DNA of 64,000 nt. It comes from Platerodrilus igneus (Eukaryota > Arthropoda > Insecta > Coleoptera > Lycidae). The stretch spans positions 1,488,001 through 1,552,000 of the forward strand of contig JARFIW010000453.1 in assembly GCA_036346225.1 (NCBI GenBank), in the 5' to 3' direction. Shown piece by piece: positions 34,975 to 47,286 of the stretch. The notes under the pieces are model-generated. The model made no database searches and was not told the origin of the DNA. It worked only from the letters and a program-made list of their open reading frames with translations. Position numbers and translations under genes: made by a program. Within the stretch, counting starts at the first letter, position 1; every line of letters begins with the position of its first letter.

Positions 34975-35290
34975 CATATGTTTCATTGTCAACTTACACG
35001 AATAATTAACTCATTTACGGTTATCTCCAATGCTTTTTCGTGTTCATACCAATCAGTTATTAGTTTCTCTGTATGTTTGATACATTTTTTCCAAACTTCT
35101 TTTGAGCATTGTGCTTCCTCCCACATTATGAAAAACTTGGTTGTCACCATAACCATTCCTTCCGATGGGTTTATTGTAATAACATTTTGCATATGCCCAA
35201 ACTATTTCTATTGGTTTGAATTGGCAGTAATATGGAGGTAAGCGGAGAACTTCGTGTCCATAACTTCTCGGAAACGCGTCTACCTTGTAA
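34975..35290 (-). pseudogene. DDE-superfamily (Tc1/IS630-like) transposase fragment
   Basis: Only the last ~105 residues remain. HEVLRLPPYYCQFKPIEIVW contains the terminal acidic residue of a DDE triad (N/K-P-I-E), followed by AYAKCYYNKPIGRNGYG. After one frameshift the frame continues with MWEEAQCSKEVWKKCIKHTE and ends near 34978. This matches the C-terminal end of a common insect transposase family (DDE_3 type). The N-terminal part and ends of the element are not visible. Confidence 0.75.
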
Positions 35291-36662
35291 CGCTACTCTT
35301 TTCTGTGTAATTTTACTAAAGCTAACGATCCTGCTTTAAACATATGTGAATTATGTTGAATGTTGTTTGTAATCAACCATTATATTATATTGGCATTCAA
35401 CAAAAATTTAAATATAAAATGTTTTCCTACTTTGGATTAATCCCCAACAGAAAATGAAATGAACCGTCCTCTTTTTTTTTTCGAGTGACGGACTAGGAAA
35501 AAGAATATCTTCCGATTAGCTAGAACTTCTGTGAAGGCCTCTGAGACATGGTCTTGGGTTCCTATGACTATTGTATTAACATTAGCACCGCCAAATCCTA
35601 ATATTAAAAAAATAATGCGTATCCTGGAAGAAGACTTTCAGTGTTGAAAATAGCTTTTACTGCATGAAGACCTATCCCCTATAAAAAAAAAAAGATACAA
35701 CTTCTGAAATGATTATTAATTAAAGGTGTTCTTAAATGTGTTTAAAATTTAAAAAATAAATAAACAATCTGATCCATACAAGGTAACAATACAATCGGCC
35801 AAATCATAAACAGAACCCCTTAACACACTTACCTGTTGGTTCTATTAATCCCTTGATCGCTTAAAATCATTAAATTTTAGCACTAAAGTTATATAATTTA
35901 AGTTATTCAGCTTTGAACATACATGTCCAAAATGAAACAGTAGTATAATTGTAAGTAGTGATTTAATTTAAACTGAAATCTTTTCTTTTGTAGAGAGTAA
36001 AATTTATGTTTAAATACATCATTCATAAAAAGAGGCCTGCCAAAAATAATTATTAGAGATTTAACTACCCATCTCTACATGAATCAAATTTTATTTTAAT
36101 GTAAAAAAATACGTACATACTGTACTTAAATCTGACGTTTTAATCAACAGTTTACAAGCATAAAACCAGCATCAATATATTTAAGATTTTATACTATATA
36201 AAATTTAAATAACTTTCTATATAAATGTCAAGAGTTCAACACCTTATATTTACCTAGAATCAACCACAATGTGATTGTTTTTATACGAGATCAATAAATT
36301 TAGAAGAGTTTACAATGAAATTACATTCTTGTGTTCATTAAAATATTAATAGGATTGAAATTTGTTTTGATATTAACATCCCTTTAATGTTCAAATAAAT
36401 ACTTGTAAGTAAACATTTTAGGAGTTTCGTTACAGTTGTAAATAAAAATTTACTGTACAGCAATCATAAGAAACATGTGTAGGAAAAATACGCTATAAGC
36501 TAGTAATAGTTAAATATCTACCAAGATCAAAAGTATATGAGACAGGCTTTAGTTTTCCAACTATAGTGATTATACATGTTGCTCGCAAACAAAAGTTTAA
36601 ACGCGTAAGCTTATCTCTCTATCGCTTACCTTGTACAAAGAATAAATGCTGACCTTAACTCT
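35291..36662. other. AT-rich stretch without a recognised gene
   Basis: No supported gene. A GC-richer patch at 35460-35650 has a short minus-strand reading that I could not place. The rest is A/T-rich. Confidence 0.4.
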
Positions 36663-36670
36663 TACTAGTT

Positions 36671-37422
36671 TAAGGTGACCAGATTTTTAGATGAGCAAAG
36701 CGGGACAACTCTGAAGGAGGGGGGTATTCAACAAAAATTTTCATACAGAATAAAAATAATATCGTAATATTTTTTTATTTTTAACATAAGTACAATTTGC
36801 AAATATAAAAAAATGTATAATATTTTATTCCTTGACATTTTTTATTCGCCGAATTAATTTGCACTAAACACAATTTACATGAACATATTTTATTGTTGTT
36901 TATAACGAAATTAGTTTGATTGACTTAAAATATTTGCAAAATTTTATTCGTATATTTCTTTCTAAAATTTCTTTTAAGGTTAAGGTCGGTGATATACTTT
37001 TTGTCATCAATATAAAATATGAAGACTACGAGTATTTTAAGCTAAGTTTAAGAAAATTTATGTATTTATGAAATATATAAATAAATTACTTACCTTAATT
37101 TTCTATGGTAAGTAGCAGATTTGTAATATTTATTTGTTAAATTAGCTTGCTAGGCACGCAGTACGAACACGGAGTGTATCATCTGAGAGACAAATACAAT
37201 GTAACTGCGTAGCAAAAGCAATATGTTAGTCATCGCAGCCCGTAGGATTCTTAGAATGCTAAACAAATTGAAGGATTGTTAGAATGCAAAACAATGATTT
37301 TCATATATATAAAATTTAACTTAATTCTAAAAGTCAGGACTTTTGAAAAACGTAACGGGACGCGAGACAAATTGTGAAAAATCGGGATTGTCCCGCCAAA
37401 AGCGGGACGTGCGGTCACCTTA
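36671..37422. mobile_element. hAT-type MITE with 8 bp target duplication
   Basis: 752 bp non-coding element. Both ends start TAAGGTGACC in inverted orientation; further in, each end carries GCGGGACA-type words (AGCAAAGCGGGACAACTC at left, TGTCCCGCCAAAAGCGGGAC at right). The flanks are a perfect 8 bp direct repeat TACTAGTT at 36663-36670 and 37423-37430. An 8 bp duplication with short inverted ends is the hAT signature. No transposase frame. Confidence 0.9.
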
Positions 37423-37513
37423 TACTAGTTATTATTAAATGCTTGCATAGACTAGCAATCACAAAAATCGTTTCATTGCCTTATTACACCAGAACTTGAA
37501 TGAAACATAAATA

Positions 37514-39555
37514 CAGTAGATCCTCGATAATCCGAATCGATTAAAACCACTGCGATTCGGATTATCAAAAAATTCGGATTACTGAAATAACATAATACTC
37601 AACTAAGAGTGTACGTAGATACAAATAAACATTTATTTCCAATAGAGTGAAATTACATACAACACAACAAGTTTAAAGTAAATAAACTTAAATGCTTGAA
37701 AACGCATATTTTGAAACATAACTACTACTTTAAAAAATCTATTACTTTTGTTTGCTTTTTAGAGCATGTGTGAAGTTTTGCAGTGGCTTCTTCTCTTAAT
37801 TCTTTAAGTATTGGTGTATGATTTAAAGAAACGTTGTTTTCCTCTGCCCATTGTATCACTGCTGTCAAATAATTCACTTCATCCTTATGGTTCACTTTTA
37901 CCGTTACGTTTTCTCGCATTTCTTCATCTTCCTCATCCGACTCATTGTCACTCAAAGCAGCGTCTACATCCTCCTGAAGGTACTGGTCTTCAGTTTGTTC
38001 GACCCATTGGATGACAGCATTTTCTGATAGTGGTTGGTCTTTTGATATAATTTCTAGCATAGTTGAAACATCTTCAAGGGTCTCCCTTCTTTCACGTAAT
38101 TGTGTACGTAGTACATTTAAGGGGATTAAGTCTTCAGGTTCATATTCGACTGTCATGTTCCTTTCATTTCTATTTAACAATTTTTTCCAACATTCTTCCA
38201 ATGAAATTGTCGGAACCTTCTCTCACGCATTATGTAATATGCAGACTGCATCCCATAGATTTATATTTTTTAAACATTTGGAGATGTCATTATCATGCTG
38301 CTCTATTATACCCAAAAGATAAGCCAATAAACTTTTTCTATAGAATAATTTTGTGAGCCTAATGGCATTCTGGTCTAGAGACTGAATTAAAGCTGTACAA
38401 TTTGGTAGAAGGAAAATTGCATACACATCTCCATTCACAGAAATTAACTCTTGCTCACTTCAATGACTTCGTGCATTATCAATTAAGAGTAGCGCTTTAA
38501 CCTGCTTGCAAAACGAATTGTGAAACCAATTCTTGAAAATGGCGGAAGTCATGCATGCATTCTTACTAGATGTATACTCTAAGGGCACCCATTATTTTTA
38601 AATACTATGGGATTCTTTGATTTTCCTATTACGAGCAGTTTTAGTTTGTGTGATCCAATTCCATTAGTACACGCTAAAAACGTTATCCTTTCTTTACTAG
38701 TTTTCCTTCCAGGTGCCGTTTTTTCTTTAGAATGCACTAATATTTGCTTGGGAAGTATCTTCCAAAACAAACCAGACTCGTCGGCGTTATAGATTTGAGT
38801 TGGAAGAAACTTTTCTTTTATTATTTGCGCTAGTTTGTCAATAAAAGGTTGCACAGCAGTTTCATCATTCGAAAGCTTTTCTCCGCATACTTTAAGATGT
38901 CTAAGTCCATGACGTGCTTTACAATTTAGAAGTCAACCTCTACTTGCGACAAATGTATCTCTATTGTAGCACTATTAAAAAATTTGCATGGCTTTAGTAA
39001 ACAGAATATCAAAACTCACAGGTGTATGCCGATTTCGTTGCTGAAGAAACCACGTGTAAAGCTTTGATTCCATTTCTGTATACTCTGCGTGTTTTAAAGC
39101 TTTTCGATGTCCCGGACCAGAATAACGGGTTTTTTACAAAGCTGAAAGTTATACAAAATTACTAGATAAATTCTCAATAAGAATAAAATTTTATACCTCT
39201 TAATTTTCTCCCTCCTTTTTTTAATGTCCGTTATTGTAGAATCACCAACTCCGTACATTAAAGCTAACTGTTTGCTGGTAAAACCACGTTTTAACTTATC
39301 AAGAATTTCCGTTTTTGCTACACTGATAAAGTTATGTGTTTTCGCTTATGAGCCATATTGAAGTCCTCATTTCAATACTACCATAAACGCACTAAACTTT
39401 CTATGCATTAAACACAATGCAGGTGATTTGCAAGTTGTTACAAGAAAATTTCGGATTACCGCGACCCTAGTACTTCGGATTACCAAATACAAGAGGTTAG
39501 TGTGGATTACTGCAACATTCGGACTACCGCGATTTGGATTAACGAGTCTCTACTG
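37514..39555. mobile_element. Tigger (pogo-group) DNA transposon
   Basis: 2042 bp, bounded by TA duplications (37512-37513 and 39556-39557). Inverted ends: CAGTAGATCCTCGATAATCC at left and CAGTAGAGACTCGTTAATCC, read from the right end. CGGATTA words repeat in both subterminal regions. Carries one broken transposase on the minus strand. Confidence 0.95.
37725..39356 (-). pseudogene. Tigger transposase (broken)
   Basis: Cut-and-paste transposase with CENP-B-like DNA-binding region and DDE catalytic domain. Start at ATG 39356 (MAHKRKHITLSV); the helix-turn-helix is readable as GFTSKQLALMYGVGDSTI. The first catalytic Asp is in YNADESGLFWK (about 38790), the second in LLLIDNARSH (about 38480, a stop follows at once), and the third in SLDQNAIRLTK (about 38375). 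The C-terminal part (37725-38201) has a Glu/Asp-rich stretch (ALSDNESDEEDEEM) and ends KQTKVIDFLK. At least five stops or frameshifts; all three catalytic acids are nevertheless still there. Confidence 0.9.
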
Positions 39556-39557
39556 TA

Positions 39558-42500
39558 CTATATAAATTGGATTGCTTCTAGAAAATAAATTGTCTTGATT
39601 TTCTACATCTTCAATAGTTAGCTACAAACTGCCTTTTCTTAAAACAGTATCTTGAAGCTGTATGTCGAGTTTGGATATCAAATGTACAGCGTGTTTTCAA
39701 ACTTGGGGTAGAAATTTAAATGACATAATAAACACAGTAAATGTTAATGCACAAAAAAAGAGTTTTTGACCCAAAAAGTAGATCTTACCTTTCAAACCAC
39801 AGTTTGAGAACCATGACTGACAGCACTAAACTACTACAAAAGATGCTCAAAGTTTCCACCACCACATTGAATACGCAACTATGCACGTTTTAACAATGAT
39901 TCATATAACTCCAATCTCCAAAACTATGCAGCAACATGTCAACTAATTCACTGTTTTCGTACATGTGTGCAGCCATCATTTTCCAACACATAAAAACTAA
40001 ATTGCCAACAAAAAGCTATAATAATGAGCACAGCGCATTAAAGGATAAAAACTATGACTGGTGCTCGAACACATTTCCAAACGTATACATACTTTGCATT
40101 AACAGAACAACTACGATGTTTCATAAATATACAAGTCTTTAAAGAAGAGTGGCGGCACTTTAAAGTCAGTAGGCTTACTTCGTTTTAAAACCGTACAATA
40201 AAAAACTGTAAGCTAGTTAGCATCCATTTGGCGACAATCATACTTGACCTACCTTAAGTTGTAATGATACCACATAACTACGTTAGGAATTTGTGCTAGT
40301 GGTTCATGCAAATTTTAAAATATCCTTGATTTGGGTTTACAATTCTTTTTTTTTCTTAACTCTTTCACGTTTATGCTTGATTAATAGTTTTGTATCACCC
40401 ATTTAATTTTCTACCCCATGTGTAGAAACATGCTGTATATTGTAACTGTATGTTAAAGTGCTGAAAATTTCGTAAAAATAGAATTTAACAAACGTAAAAT
40501 TACATCAAAAATGCTAACCGTTAACTCATCACTTTAATTGGAACGTCCACACTACTATGTGGTGATCGCTTGCCACTCTCCTACCTGGTCACATTTTGTT
40601 ATGGGTGAAATAAGTGTTAACGCATTAAATTTTGATTTGCCCTAAAGAGGCAGGGACCCCATAACAATATAATGGTGCGTCGGCTAACTGCTGTGGTGCG
40701 GTAGTGGATTCCTATAAATAAATAAATAAGAAAAATTAAAATTTAACATTACGATAACACTTACCCTTAAGGTCTTCTGTTAAAATCGAGGGACGCCAAA
40801 CAGTATGTGACGATAATACTTTTGATGTTAGTTCCATGCGGAAGAATGTTATTCCACATAAAACTCCCATGCTTTGGTGTTCTAAAGTTGGTCATAACCA
40901 AGGAAATTTCTTCAAATAAAATGCTCCTTCCAAATACCACTGTCACTGAGGCAGCTGCATACCCATTACACGTCACTGACTTTACATCTAATTCCTAAAC
41001 CAATTAAAATAAAAATCAACCTAAACCTAACCTCCATTAACATAAAAATAATTTCCATACACATACAAATACCATTTTTTTAAAATAAATTTCTAACATT
41101 AGATCTGGCCAGGTGTTGCTAAAATAAATCATGACGAATATCTTAAAAACAAAACTTATCTAAACCAGCAACAATACAATTCGCCACTTGAAATTTTTCC
41201 TGCTTTCCTATTTAATTATTAGATAATAGTCCCAAATTACTGACAATGTCGTGCTATATCACTGTCCTTTCCAAAATAGTTAACAACTACGTATTTCTTA
41301 ATATTTTACTAATAGCCATATTCTTATATTTAATAACTGTTCGTCCCACTGATAAATCCTTATTTAAAAAAATCACTGTAATGATCACTTATGTCCTATA
41401 TCAAAATATGTCAAACAAATTTACGTTCACACACATCCAAATTATACCTATAATATTACTTACAGTTTAATGTCCTTATTACAACAGCAAATGTCCAGAT
41501 TACACCAGCGTCCATTTTGACAATACTATACCTCCTAGTTTTTCCATTCTTCGAAACAACATCTACAACTTAACCCCAAAATTCCAAGTTAATTGCAGGA
41601 TGAGCAAATCCAGTTTCACTCCCTGCAAACAGTCAAAACAGTGCTAAGTGCATCGGCAGGTATTTCAAAAATACCACGCAGAGCTGCAAGCGTAAGGTAG
41701 AATAATTCATCATATGCTGCATATTTCTCCTGTTAAGCTGTATTCTGAATCCTCACCTCACTACGATTTTAAAATCGAACAGAACAGTCCATCTTCCCAT
41801 CCACCTTCACACTTTCTCGTATCCCTACATAATTAATGTTTTTATGTCAACAAGTTCTATATAACAGACTTCTATCCCCCTGTTATATCGCGCATATCTC
41901 TACATTTTTAATGCTTTCAGGTAACAGAGTTCTATATAAACAACATTCTATTTCCGTTGCATTAAACAAATCTATTTTACTCCCACTGTAGATCATTCTT
42001 TATTAGTCAGGGTTTGGTTAATACAATGTTCAAGTTTATCTTATGCTTATTTCACCATTCTCTTTTCAGTCCATTATATGGAACGGTTACATCGTCTGGG
42101 TAATCCTATACTTCTGTATTGATTGCTCGTCTGTTTTAACATTTTGTATACAAGATGTATGTGGTTACCCTTTAATTTGAAACTGTCTATTAACAACTCT
42201 GTCATATTGCATAGAATTTATTTAACCACCATCCTCAAGCTCATTTTTGGGGATATCAACAAACTTCTTATCATTTTCTTAAAAATTTTGAAAGCTTCCT
42301 GACACCATTTTTTGATTATAACTTGTTTATTTACATTTTTGTGTTTTAAAATAATTACAACCTTTTATGTAAGTTCCCTTATGTATTTGACAGAAATAAA
42401 ATAATTATGTATGTGGTTTTCCACTAATGATTCGAATAAGAATATAGATTACAAGTCTTGTTTGTAAACACTATTTTACACGAAATTATAATTATACAGG

Positions 42501-42681
42501 ATGCTTCAATAACAAGTTAGTCTATTCAAGATTAGTATTATTTCTTTCAATCTCTAATTTCCGGTTAGTGTAACGCATCGCATTGCAATGTTTACTATCT
42601 CAGATCTTGCGAGCAACTGGCTACGAACAACATCCTATAGATACCCCTTGCAAAGTAACAGATGTCGTCATTTATCATTAA
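39558..42681. other. AT-rich intergenic-type stretch
   Basis: Nothing recognised other than the possible exon at 40765-40994. Short open frames at 39936-40142 and 41246-41470 have no motif and low-complexity composition. Confidence 0.4.
40765..40994 (-). CDS. Possible single exon of an unidentified secreted-type gene
   Basis: On the minus strand a pyrimidine-rich tract ends TTGGTTTAG just before 40994, and GTAAGTG follows 40765, so both splice sites look good. The reading from the acceptor is open to a TAA at 40767-40769, four bases before the donor: ELDVKSVTCNGYAAASVTVV, then FGRSILFEEISLVMTNF. The pattern is faintly like the small insect MBF2/salivary-peptide family, but no neighbour exon was found. 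The in-frame stop so near the donor argues against a normal internal exon. Confidence 0.25.
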
Positions 42682-42959
42682 AAGGCCGGTTGTACAATCG
42701 TACGTTGAGCTCAAGCTTAACTAAGCTCCTTCTAAATTTAAACTCCAGCTTAAATCAGTAACTGTTGTACAATTCAAAATCACTACAGGCTTAGCTAAGC
42801 TTTAGAGTAGAAAACTTTTTAAACAGTTGGTACTATAACACAAGCGCTTAAGGCACTTTCAAACAGATGTAACCGTTTTCTTCTTAACCTTCCTTACGTT
42901 AGAAATAATATATCCTCTTTAACAAATTGTGTTTAACTACGTTTAAGATAATTATGTCC

Positions 42960-44119
42960 AACGCTAAATTTATGCAAATTTTGACGCTGAAGAAGAGCAT
43001 AAGTTGATAATTCTTGCAAAAAAAAATATAAATCCATAATTGAATGCAAGTTATCTAATTCCTGTGCGAAAACTAAAAAAATGATTGTTGAGAAGAGCTT
43101 GCTGCTGAATTTAATAGCACTAATAGCATGTATAGAGACGTAAATGTATTGTGCAAGAAATACGATAATATACAAAGAATTGCCAAAAAGAAATTTGGAG
43201 AACAAAAACAATACTTCAAAGGAACTGGTGGGGAATCTGCAGTGGTGCCGTCTATTACAAGTGTTGATGAGGAAGTCAAAGATATTTTGCGTATAAGGTT
43301 AGAAGGTATATACCATAGGTTAGATAAGTTGACCTATACTACATCCGAGTTTGATGTGATGCAGTACAGAGTCGCATTTAATTTTTTTGCAGTGATAATA
43401 TTTTACATATGATTTTATAGGCGATGAAGAGGTTCACGATAAGTCAGGCAACACTTTGGAAGCGGAAACTGATATGGGTGAGTTGGATTTGTTAGTTAAT
43501 AATCGTATGTTGAATTACTTTTTCTACCTTTACATTTCTTATATCTAGTTCATATCATAGAATGTATTAACCTACCATTGCTAATATCCGACACAACTAC
43601 CTCAAATGGACTTATTTGAAAACCCAGAATCCGAAATAACAGGTAAAACTCTGTAATGCACTAAATACAATCTCATTATTCTGCTTGTAGAGAATTTTGA
43701 CCATGGCGATTGGACAAAGTTTTCGGTGGATAAGCTAAAGTCAAAGAAGTCTAAATTTTTAAATACTACACCAACATCAGGTAGTTAAAAATAAAAAAGT
43801 ATTTTTAATTATTTCCAGTATTTTAGGACGAAGGAATATTATGAGTTCAGGCGATATTATAAAAAGAGTAAGTCAATGGGCACAGTGTAAAACCGAAATA
43901 GAAAGCTCTAAGCGTCACTTACAAGAAGAAGAGCATGCTCTAAAATTAAAACTTATGCGTGAAAAGCATGAAAACGAAGTTTTACAAATAAAGCAAAATT
44001 TTGAATTGGAAAGAAGGCTTAAACAAAAAGATCACGATTTAAAATGGAAACAAGAACTGAACTATATGAACTGCGTAAACAAGTTTTGCAATTGCAAAAA
44101 AATGCTCATGAAAAAATAA
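42960..44119 (+). pseudogene. Harbinger Myb/SANT-like DNA-binding accessory protein
   Basis: Second gene of the element; in this group it helps the transposase into the nucleus and onto the ends. A Myb/SANT-like region reads EEHKLIILAKKYKSIIECK and, after a frameshift near 43080, EELAAEFNSTN and KYDNIQRIAKKKFGEQKQYF. An intron-like break at about 43412 (AG before GCGATGAAG) leads to short acidic exons, the next around 43692-43783. The last exon (43841-44119) encodes a charged coiled coil, EEEHALKLKLMREKHENEVL, ending in KKMLMKK. Exon joints are approximate. The frameshift in the Myb region probably kills it. Confidence 0.7.
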
Positions 44120-44216
44120 TTTTTTTATTACAATTGATTTTTAAAAATAAAGTTTCTTTTTACAGTCTAGAAAAATGTTCATTTATTAATCTATGCCTAA
44201 CTGTATTATTTAGATT

Positions 44217-45281
44217 TTAATGAGGTATGTCTGTTACTGTTATTACATTTACATCATTTATAAAATCCACTGCAGTTTCTTCTTTATTAACTTGAGGCAT
44301 TGGATCGTTGAACAATAATGCTATATTGTATAGTACTGCTGTAGCCACAACAATAGCTTCCACTTTGTTGGTTTGTAAACGAATTCCAAATGCTAAAATG
44401 GGAAAACGTTTCCATATCCCAAATAACCTCTCTATACAATTTCTAGTTCTAATTTGAGATTCGTTGAATAAATGTTCAGCACAAGATTGGGGATTTGTCA
44501 ATGGTGTGATTAAATATTGTTTGATTCCATATCCACTATCACCAACAAGCATGTATCTTTCAAACGCTTCATTTTCAAATGCTTGCTCAATTCTAGAATT
44601 ATTGAATATATTGCTATCGCGAGCAGATCCTGGCCATCTACACACTATACTCTGAAATTTCAATGAATTGTCACATATAACCTGTATGTTGAAAGAGAAG
44701 AAATTTTTCCTATTGTGATAAATTTCAGATTCTTCTCCCCCAGAGGAAATTATTCTTATGTGAGTGCAACCTATAACTACAAAACACTGGAAAACGGCTA
44801 TTGCAATAAAACTGCTGGCTATTAAATTGAAATTCATTTTCACATCCTGGCATTTTTATAAAGCGTTTGTGTAAACCAGTAATCACTTGTTACTTTATAA
44901 ACGATTCTACTTGCTGTCGATTTATCTATTCCAATAAAATCTCCTACAACTTGCAAAAAAGAGCCAGTGGCATAAAATCTTAAGGTTAGAAATAACATCT
45001 GTTCAGGAGACAGCATTATTCCTAAAAAGTGTTTCCTTAGCACCAGTTGATTAATATGCAACTGATTATATATTACCTCTTTGAAGAAGATGAAATTTTA
45101 TTTGTTACGATATTTAGTGCAAGCATCCTTTGAAAGTCGAAACCTTACAAATTCCGTTATCAGTCCATTTAAGGAAATGATTTTCCCTAACTCTGAATGT
45201 TTTCAGTGCTCTTCGAGGTTCCATCAAATCAATTAATTCGAGAAATTCCTCGTCAGTTAAATATTCCTTAAATTCTTCCAT
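44217..45281 (-). pseudogene. Harbinger (HARBI1-like) transposase lacking first catalytic Asp
   Basis: DDE transposase of PIF/Harbinger type. Start ATG 45281 (MEEFKEYLTDEEFLELIDLM); frameshifts near 45110 and 45060; then [19 protein letters not shown] and the helix [15 protein letters not shown]; then the catalytic domain in an open 208-codon frame (44217-44843). There GGEESEIYHNRKNFFSFNIQ, DSGYG (second Asp) and RNCIERLFGIWKRFP (Glu) are seen. The first catalytic block, normally ...GC-x-D-CTH, reads VIGCTH: three residues including the Asp are gone (about 44761-44777). Together with the frameshifts this copy is inactive. Confidence 0.85.
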
Positions 45282-45519
45282 TGAAATATACTTAAAAAGA
45301 AAATAATAAAATATGGTATTTAAGAATAATTTTTAGGTTAGATTTGGATGTGGTTAAGCTTAAGCTTGCATTAAGCTGCCAAACTTGTAGGTTAATCTTT
45401 GAACCGAGTTTATGTCTTAAGCCGGTATTGTATAACACATTTTTGTTTCAAATTCCATTTAAGCTCGAGTTTAACTTTTAACCACTGTTAAGCCTGTATT
45501 GTACAACCGGCCCTAAAAA

Positions 45520-46861
45520 TCAGACATTAGAAATTATATTTGAGTAATAGTATGAAACTACTGCAACCAAATATACAAGATCCTTAAATGCGAAATGATG
45601 TCCAAACAACACAAAAACGTTTGTTGGGCGTATTATTAATAAAAAATTGCTATTAGTATAAATAAAATGGTACACTATTTCATATAAAATTTTTAGAATG
45701 CAGTTTGGTAATTCCCATTTAATTCCATCTATCATTAGGAGGGGTTCTAATGCCCCTTCTTCATATCTTACGCTGGTTAGATAGCACACAATCCATTTAC
45801 ACTAGTCATTTATTATAACTATCCATCGGCAGATTTAAGAAAAAAAAATCTTCTATTAACACCTCTATGGTGTTTTTAGGCAAAACTTCAGCATTTTTAA
45901 ACATTTCTTCAACATTCCAAGGTCAAAAGTTTGCCGTAACATTTAAAATAAATTCCTTTCTAGAGCACACACACAGAACTTCTGTGCAATTTATGTAACG
46001 TTTTATAATAGCAAGGAAAATTCTGTGTCAATTTTGATTTTGTCTGCTATTTATTGAACATTCAAAGCTCCAAAGTTCCATTAAGTACATACTACAAATG
46101 TCAACACAAACAAGAAAAAGGATATGCTAATGCACGAGTAGCAGAAATGCATCTGACACAGAAAATAGTCGAATTATTTACAGTTGAATGCTACTAATTC
46201 GAGAAAAATGTTAAAACTCATGAAAACATAAGCAGTAGTTGCTCATACGTTTCAAACACCGAAAATGATGATTAAATTACATATTTAATTTTACAGTTGC
46301 ATATGGCTGACTAGTCTAAGAACGAAACAGGAATTCTTCTAACAATTACAGTGAATTACTGCACGCAACCTAATTAATTTCCTACAACTGGAAGTTGCAG
46401 TGCAGTGTATTTTGATATTTACCACGTAAAACTAATGTGCATTCAATAATATACTTTCTAAGAGAACGAAATAAAAAGTTAAGCGTATTTTTACAAATTA
46501 TTTATTTCAAAATGACTACAAACGTTTTCGTTTTGTAAATCCTGATTTATAAATGCAGTTTCATAAAAAGTAATAAATATTCTGCCAGCAAAATACATTT
46601 TGTGCACTTAATTAGTGTAATATTTCATTTATATATAGATTTCTGTTTAATGCTAGCAGTAAGTGAAGCCATATAAAGCTTGTTTAAAATCGTATAGTGG
46701 AAGAGATCTGCTTTGGTTTCATGTCTTAAGATAGAAAAAGTCTTAATATCTATTAGTCAATATAAATCGATAACTAATTAGAAAATATACAGCGATAACA
46801 AGGTTTGAAATATGCATGCGTTTACAGGACCCTTTCAGAAATTTAAGCTAATACAATTAAA
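45520..46861. other. Probable 3' UTR/intergenic sequence of ceramide synthase
   Basis: Downstream (minus-strand sense) of the ceramide synthase stop. No further gene. The 89-codon minus frame at 45520-45789 is AT-rich and without motif. A possible AATAAA signal for the gene lies at 46501-46506 on the minus strand, ~360 bases after the stop. Confidence 0.4.
46501..46506 (-). terminator. Possible polyadenylation signal of ceramide synthase
   Basis: AATAAA on the minus strand, about 360 bases beyond the stop codon at 46862-46864. Similar A/T words are common here. Confidence 0.3.
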
Positions 46862-47072
46862 TTAAGAAGCAGTACCATTATTGTCTTCACTACAGCAAGA
46901 AGTACTGGATCGAATGTCACCTGCCATTTGTCCTGCATTTAATGAATTGGCGACAACATTCAATATTAGGTAGGTCCAGAAACAATGCAAGACTAGCAAT
47001 AAAATTAAAAGGCCATTAAAAATATAATAAGCGGGAAACATTGGTACTATAGTTGGAGCTGTTACAGAAGTA
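46862..47072 (-). CDS. schlank: Ceramide synthase, last exon
   Basis: Acceptor TTTTTAG before 47072; stop TAA at 46862-46864. It encodes TSVTAPTIVPMFPAYYIFNG, then LLILLLVLHCFWTYLIL, the last membrane helix of the family, followed by a Ser/Asn-rich cytosolic tail (GDIRSSTSCCSEDNNGTAS). Tail sequence varies among ceramide synthases. All three exons are free of stops, so the gene looks functional in this part. Confidence 0.92.
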
Positions 47073-47119
47073 CTAAAAATAAAAATAAATACTTCACAGA
47101 AACTGACATTAATACTTAC

Positions 47120-47238
47120 TTATATATTATCCATATAGGAAATACTCCTAGCCGGGTAATTATCCATAATAAGGTAAATATGGCAAAAATGAAATCACAT
47201 ACTTTTTGATAACCAGAGTATTTTGCCATTTTAGCACC
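47120..47238 (-). CDS. schlank: Ceramide synthase, penultimate exon
   Basis: Bounded by TTTTTAG before 47238 and GTAAGT after 47120. It encodes GAKMAKYSGYQKVCDFIF then LLWIITRLGVFPIWII, the part of the TLC domain directly after the Lag1 motif, with a membrane segment. It joins in frame to the exon at 47287-47527 (...IFLE|GAK) and, through a split codon, to the last exon. The introns are short (48 bases on both sides), as is common in insects. Confidence 0.93.
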
Positions 47239-47286
47239 CTAAAAAGTCATGTCATAAAATATATAACATTTTAACAATAGATTTAC

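Larger units (their letters stand above)
42682..45513. mobile_element. PIF/Harbinger DNA transposon with both genes
   Basis: About 2.83 kb. Ends: GGCCGGTTGTACAATCGTAC at left and the inverted GGGCCGGTTGTACAATACAG at right, with TAA near both ends (42679-42681 and 45514-45516; one extra A at left). Inside the ends are further inverted words (GAGCTCAAGCTTAA at left; CTTAAGCTTAAGCTTG and CTCGAGTTTAA at right). It carries a Myb/SANT-like gene on plus and a transposase on minus, converging at 44119/44217. Confidence 0.9.

Noticed and set aside
38011..38356. Plus-strand frames over Tigger
   Set aside because: Antisense to the transposase, whose motifs are clear on minus.
42933..43279. Minus-strand frames over the Harbinger Myb-like gene
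   Set aside because: The plus strand has the Myb/SANT-like motif; these are shadows.
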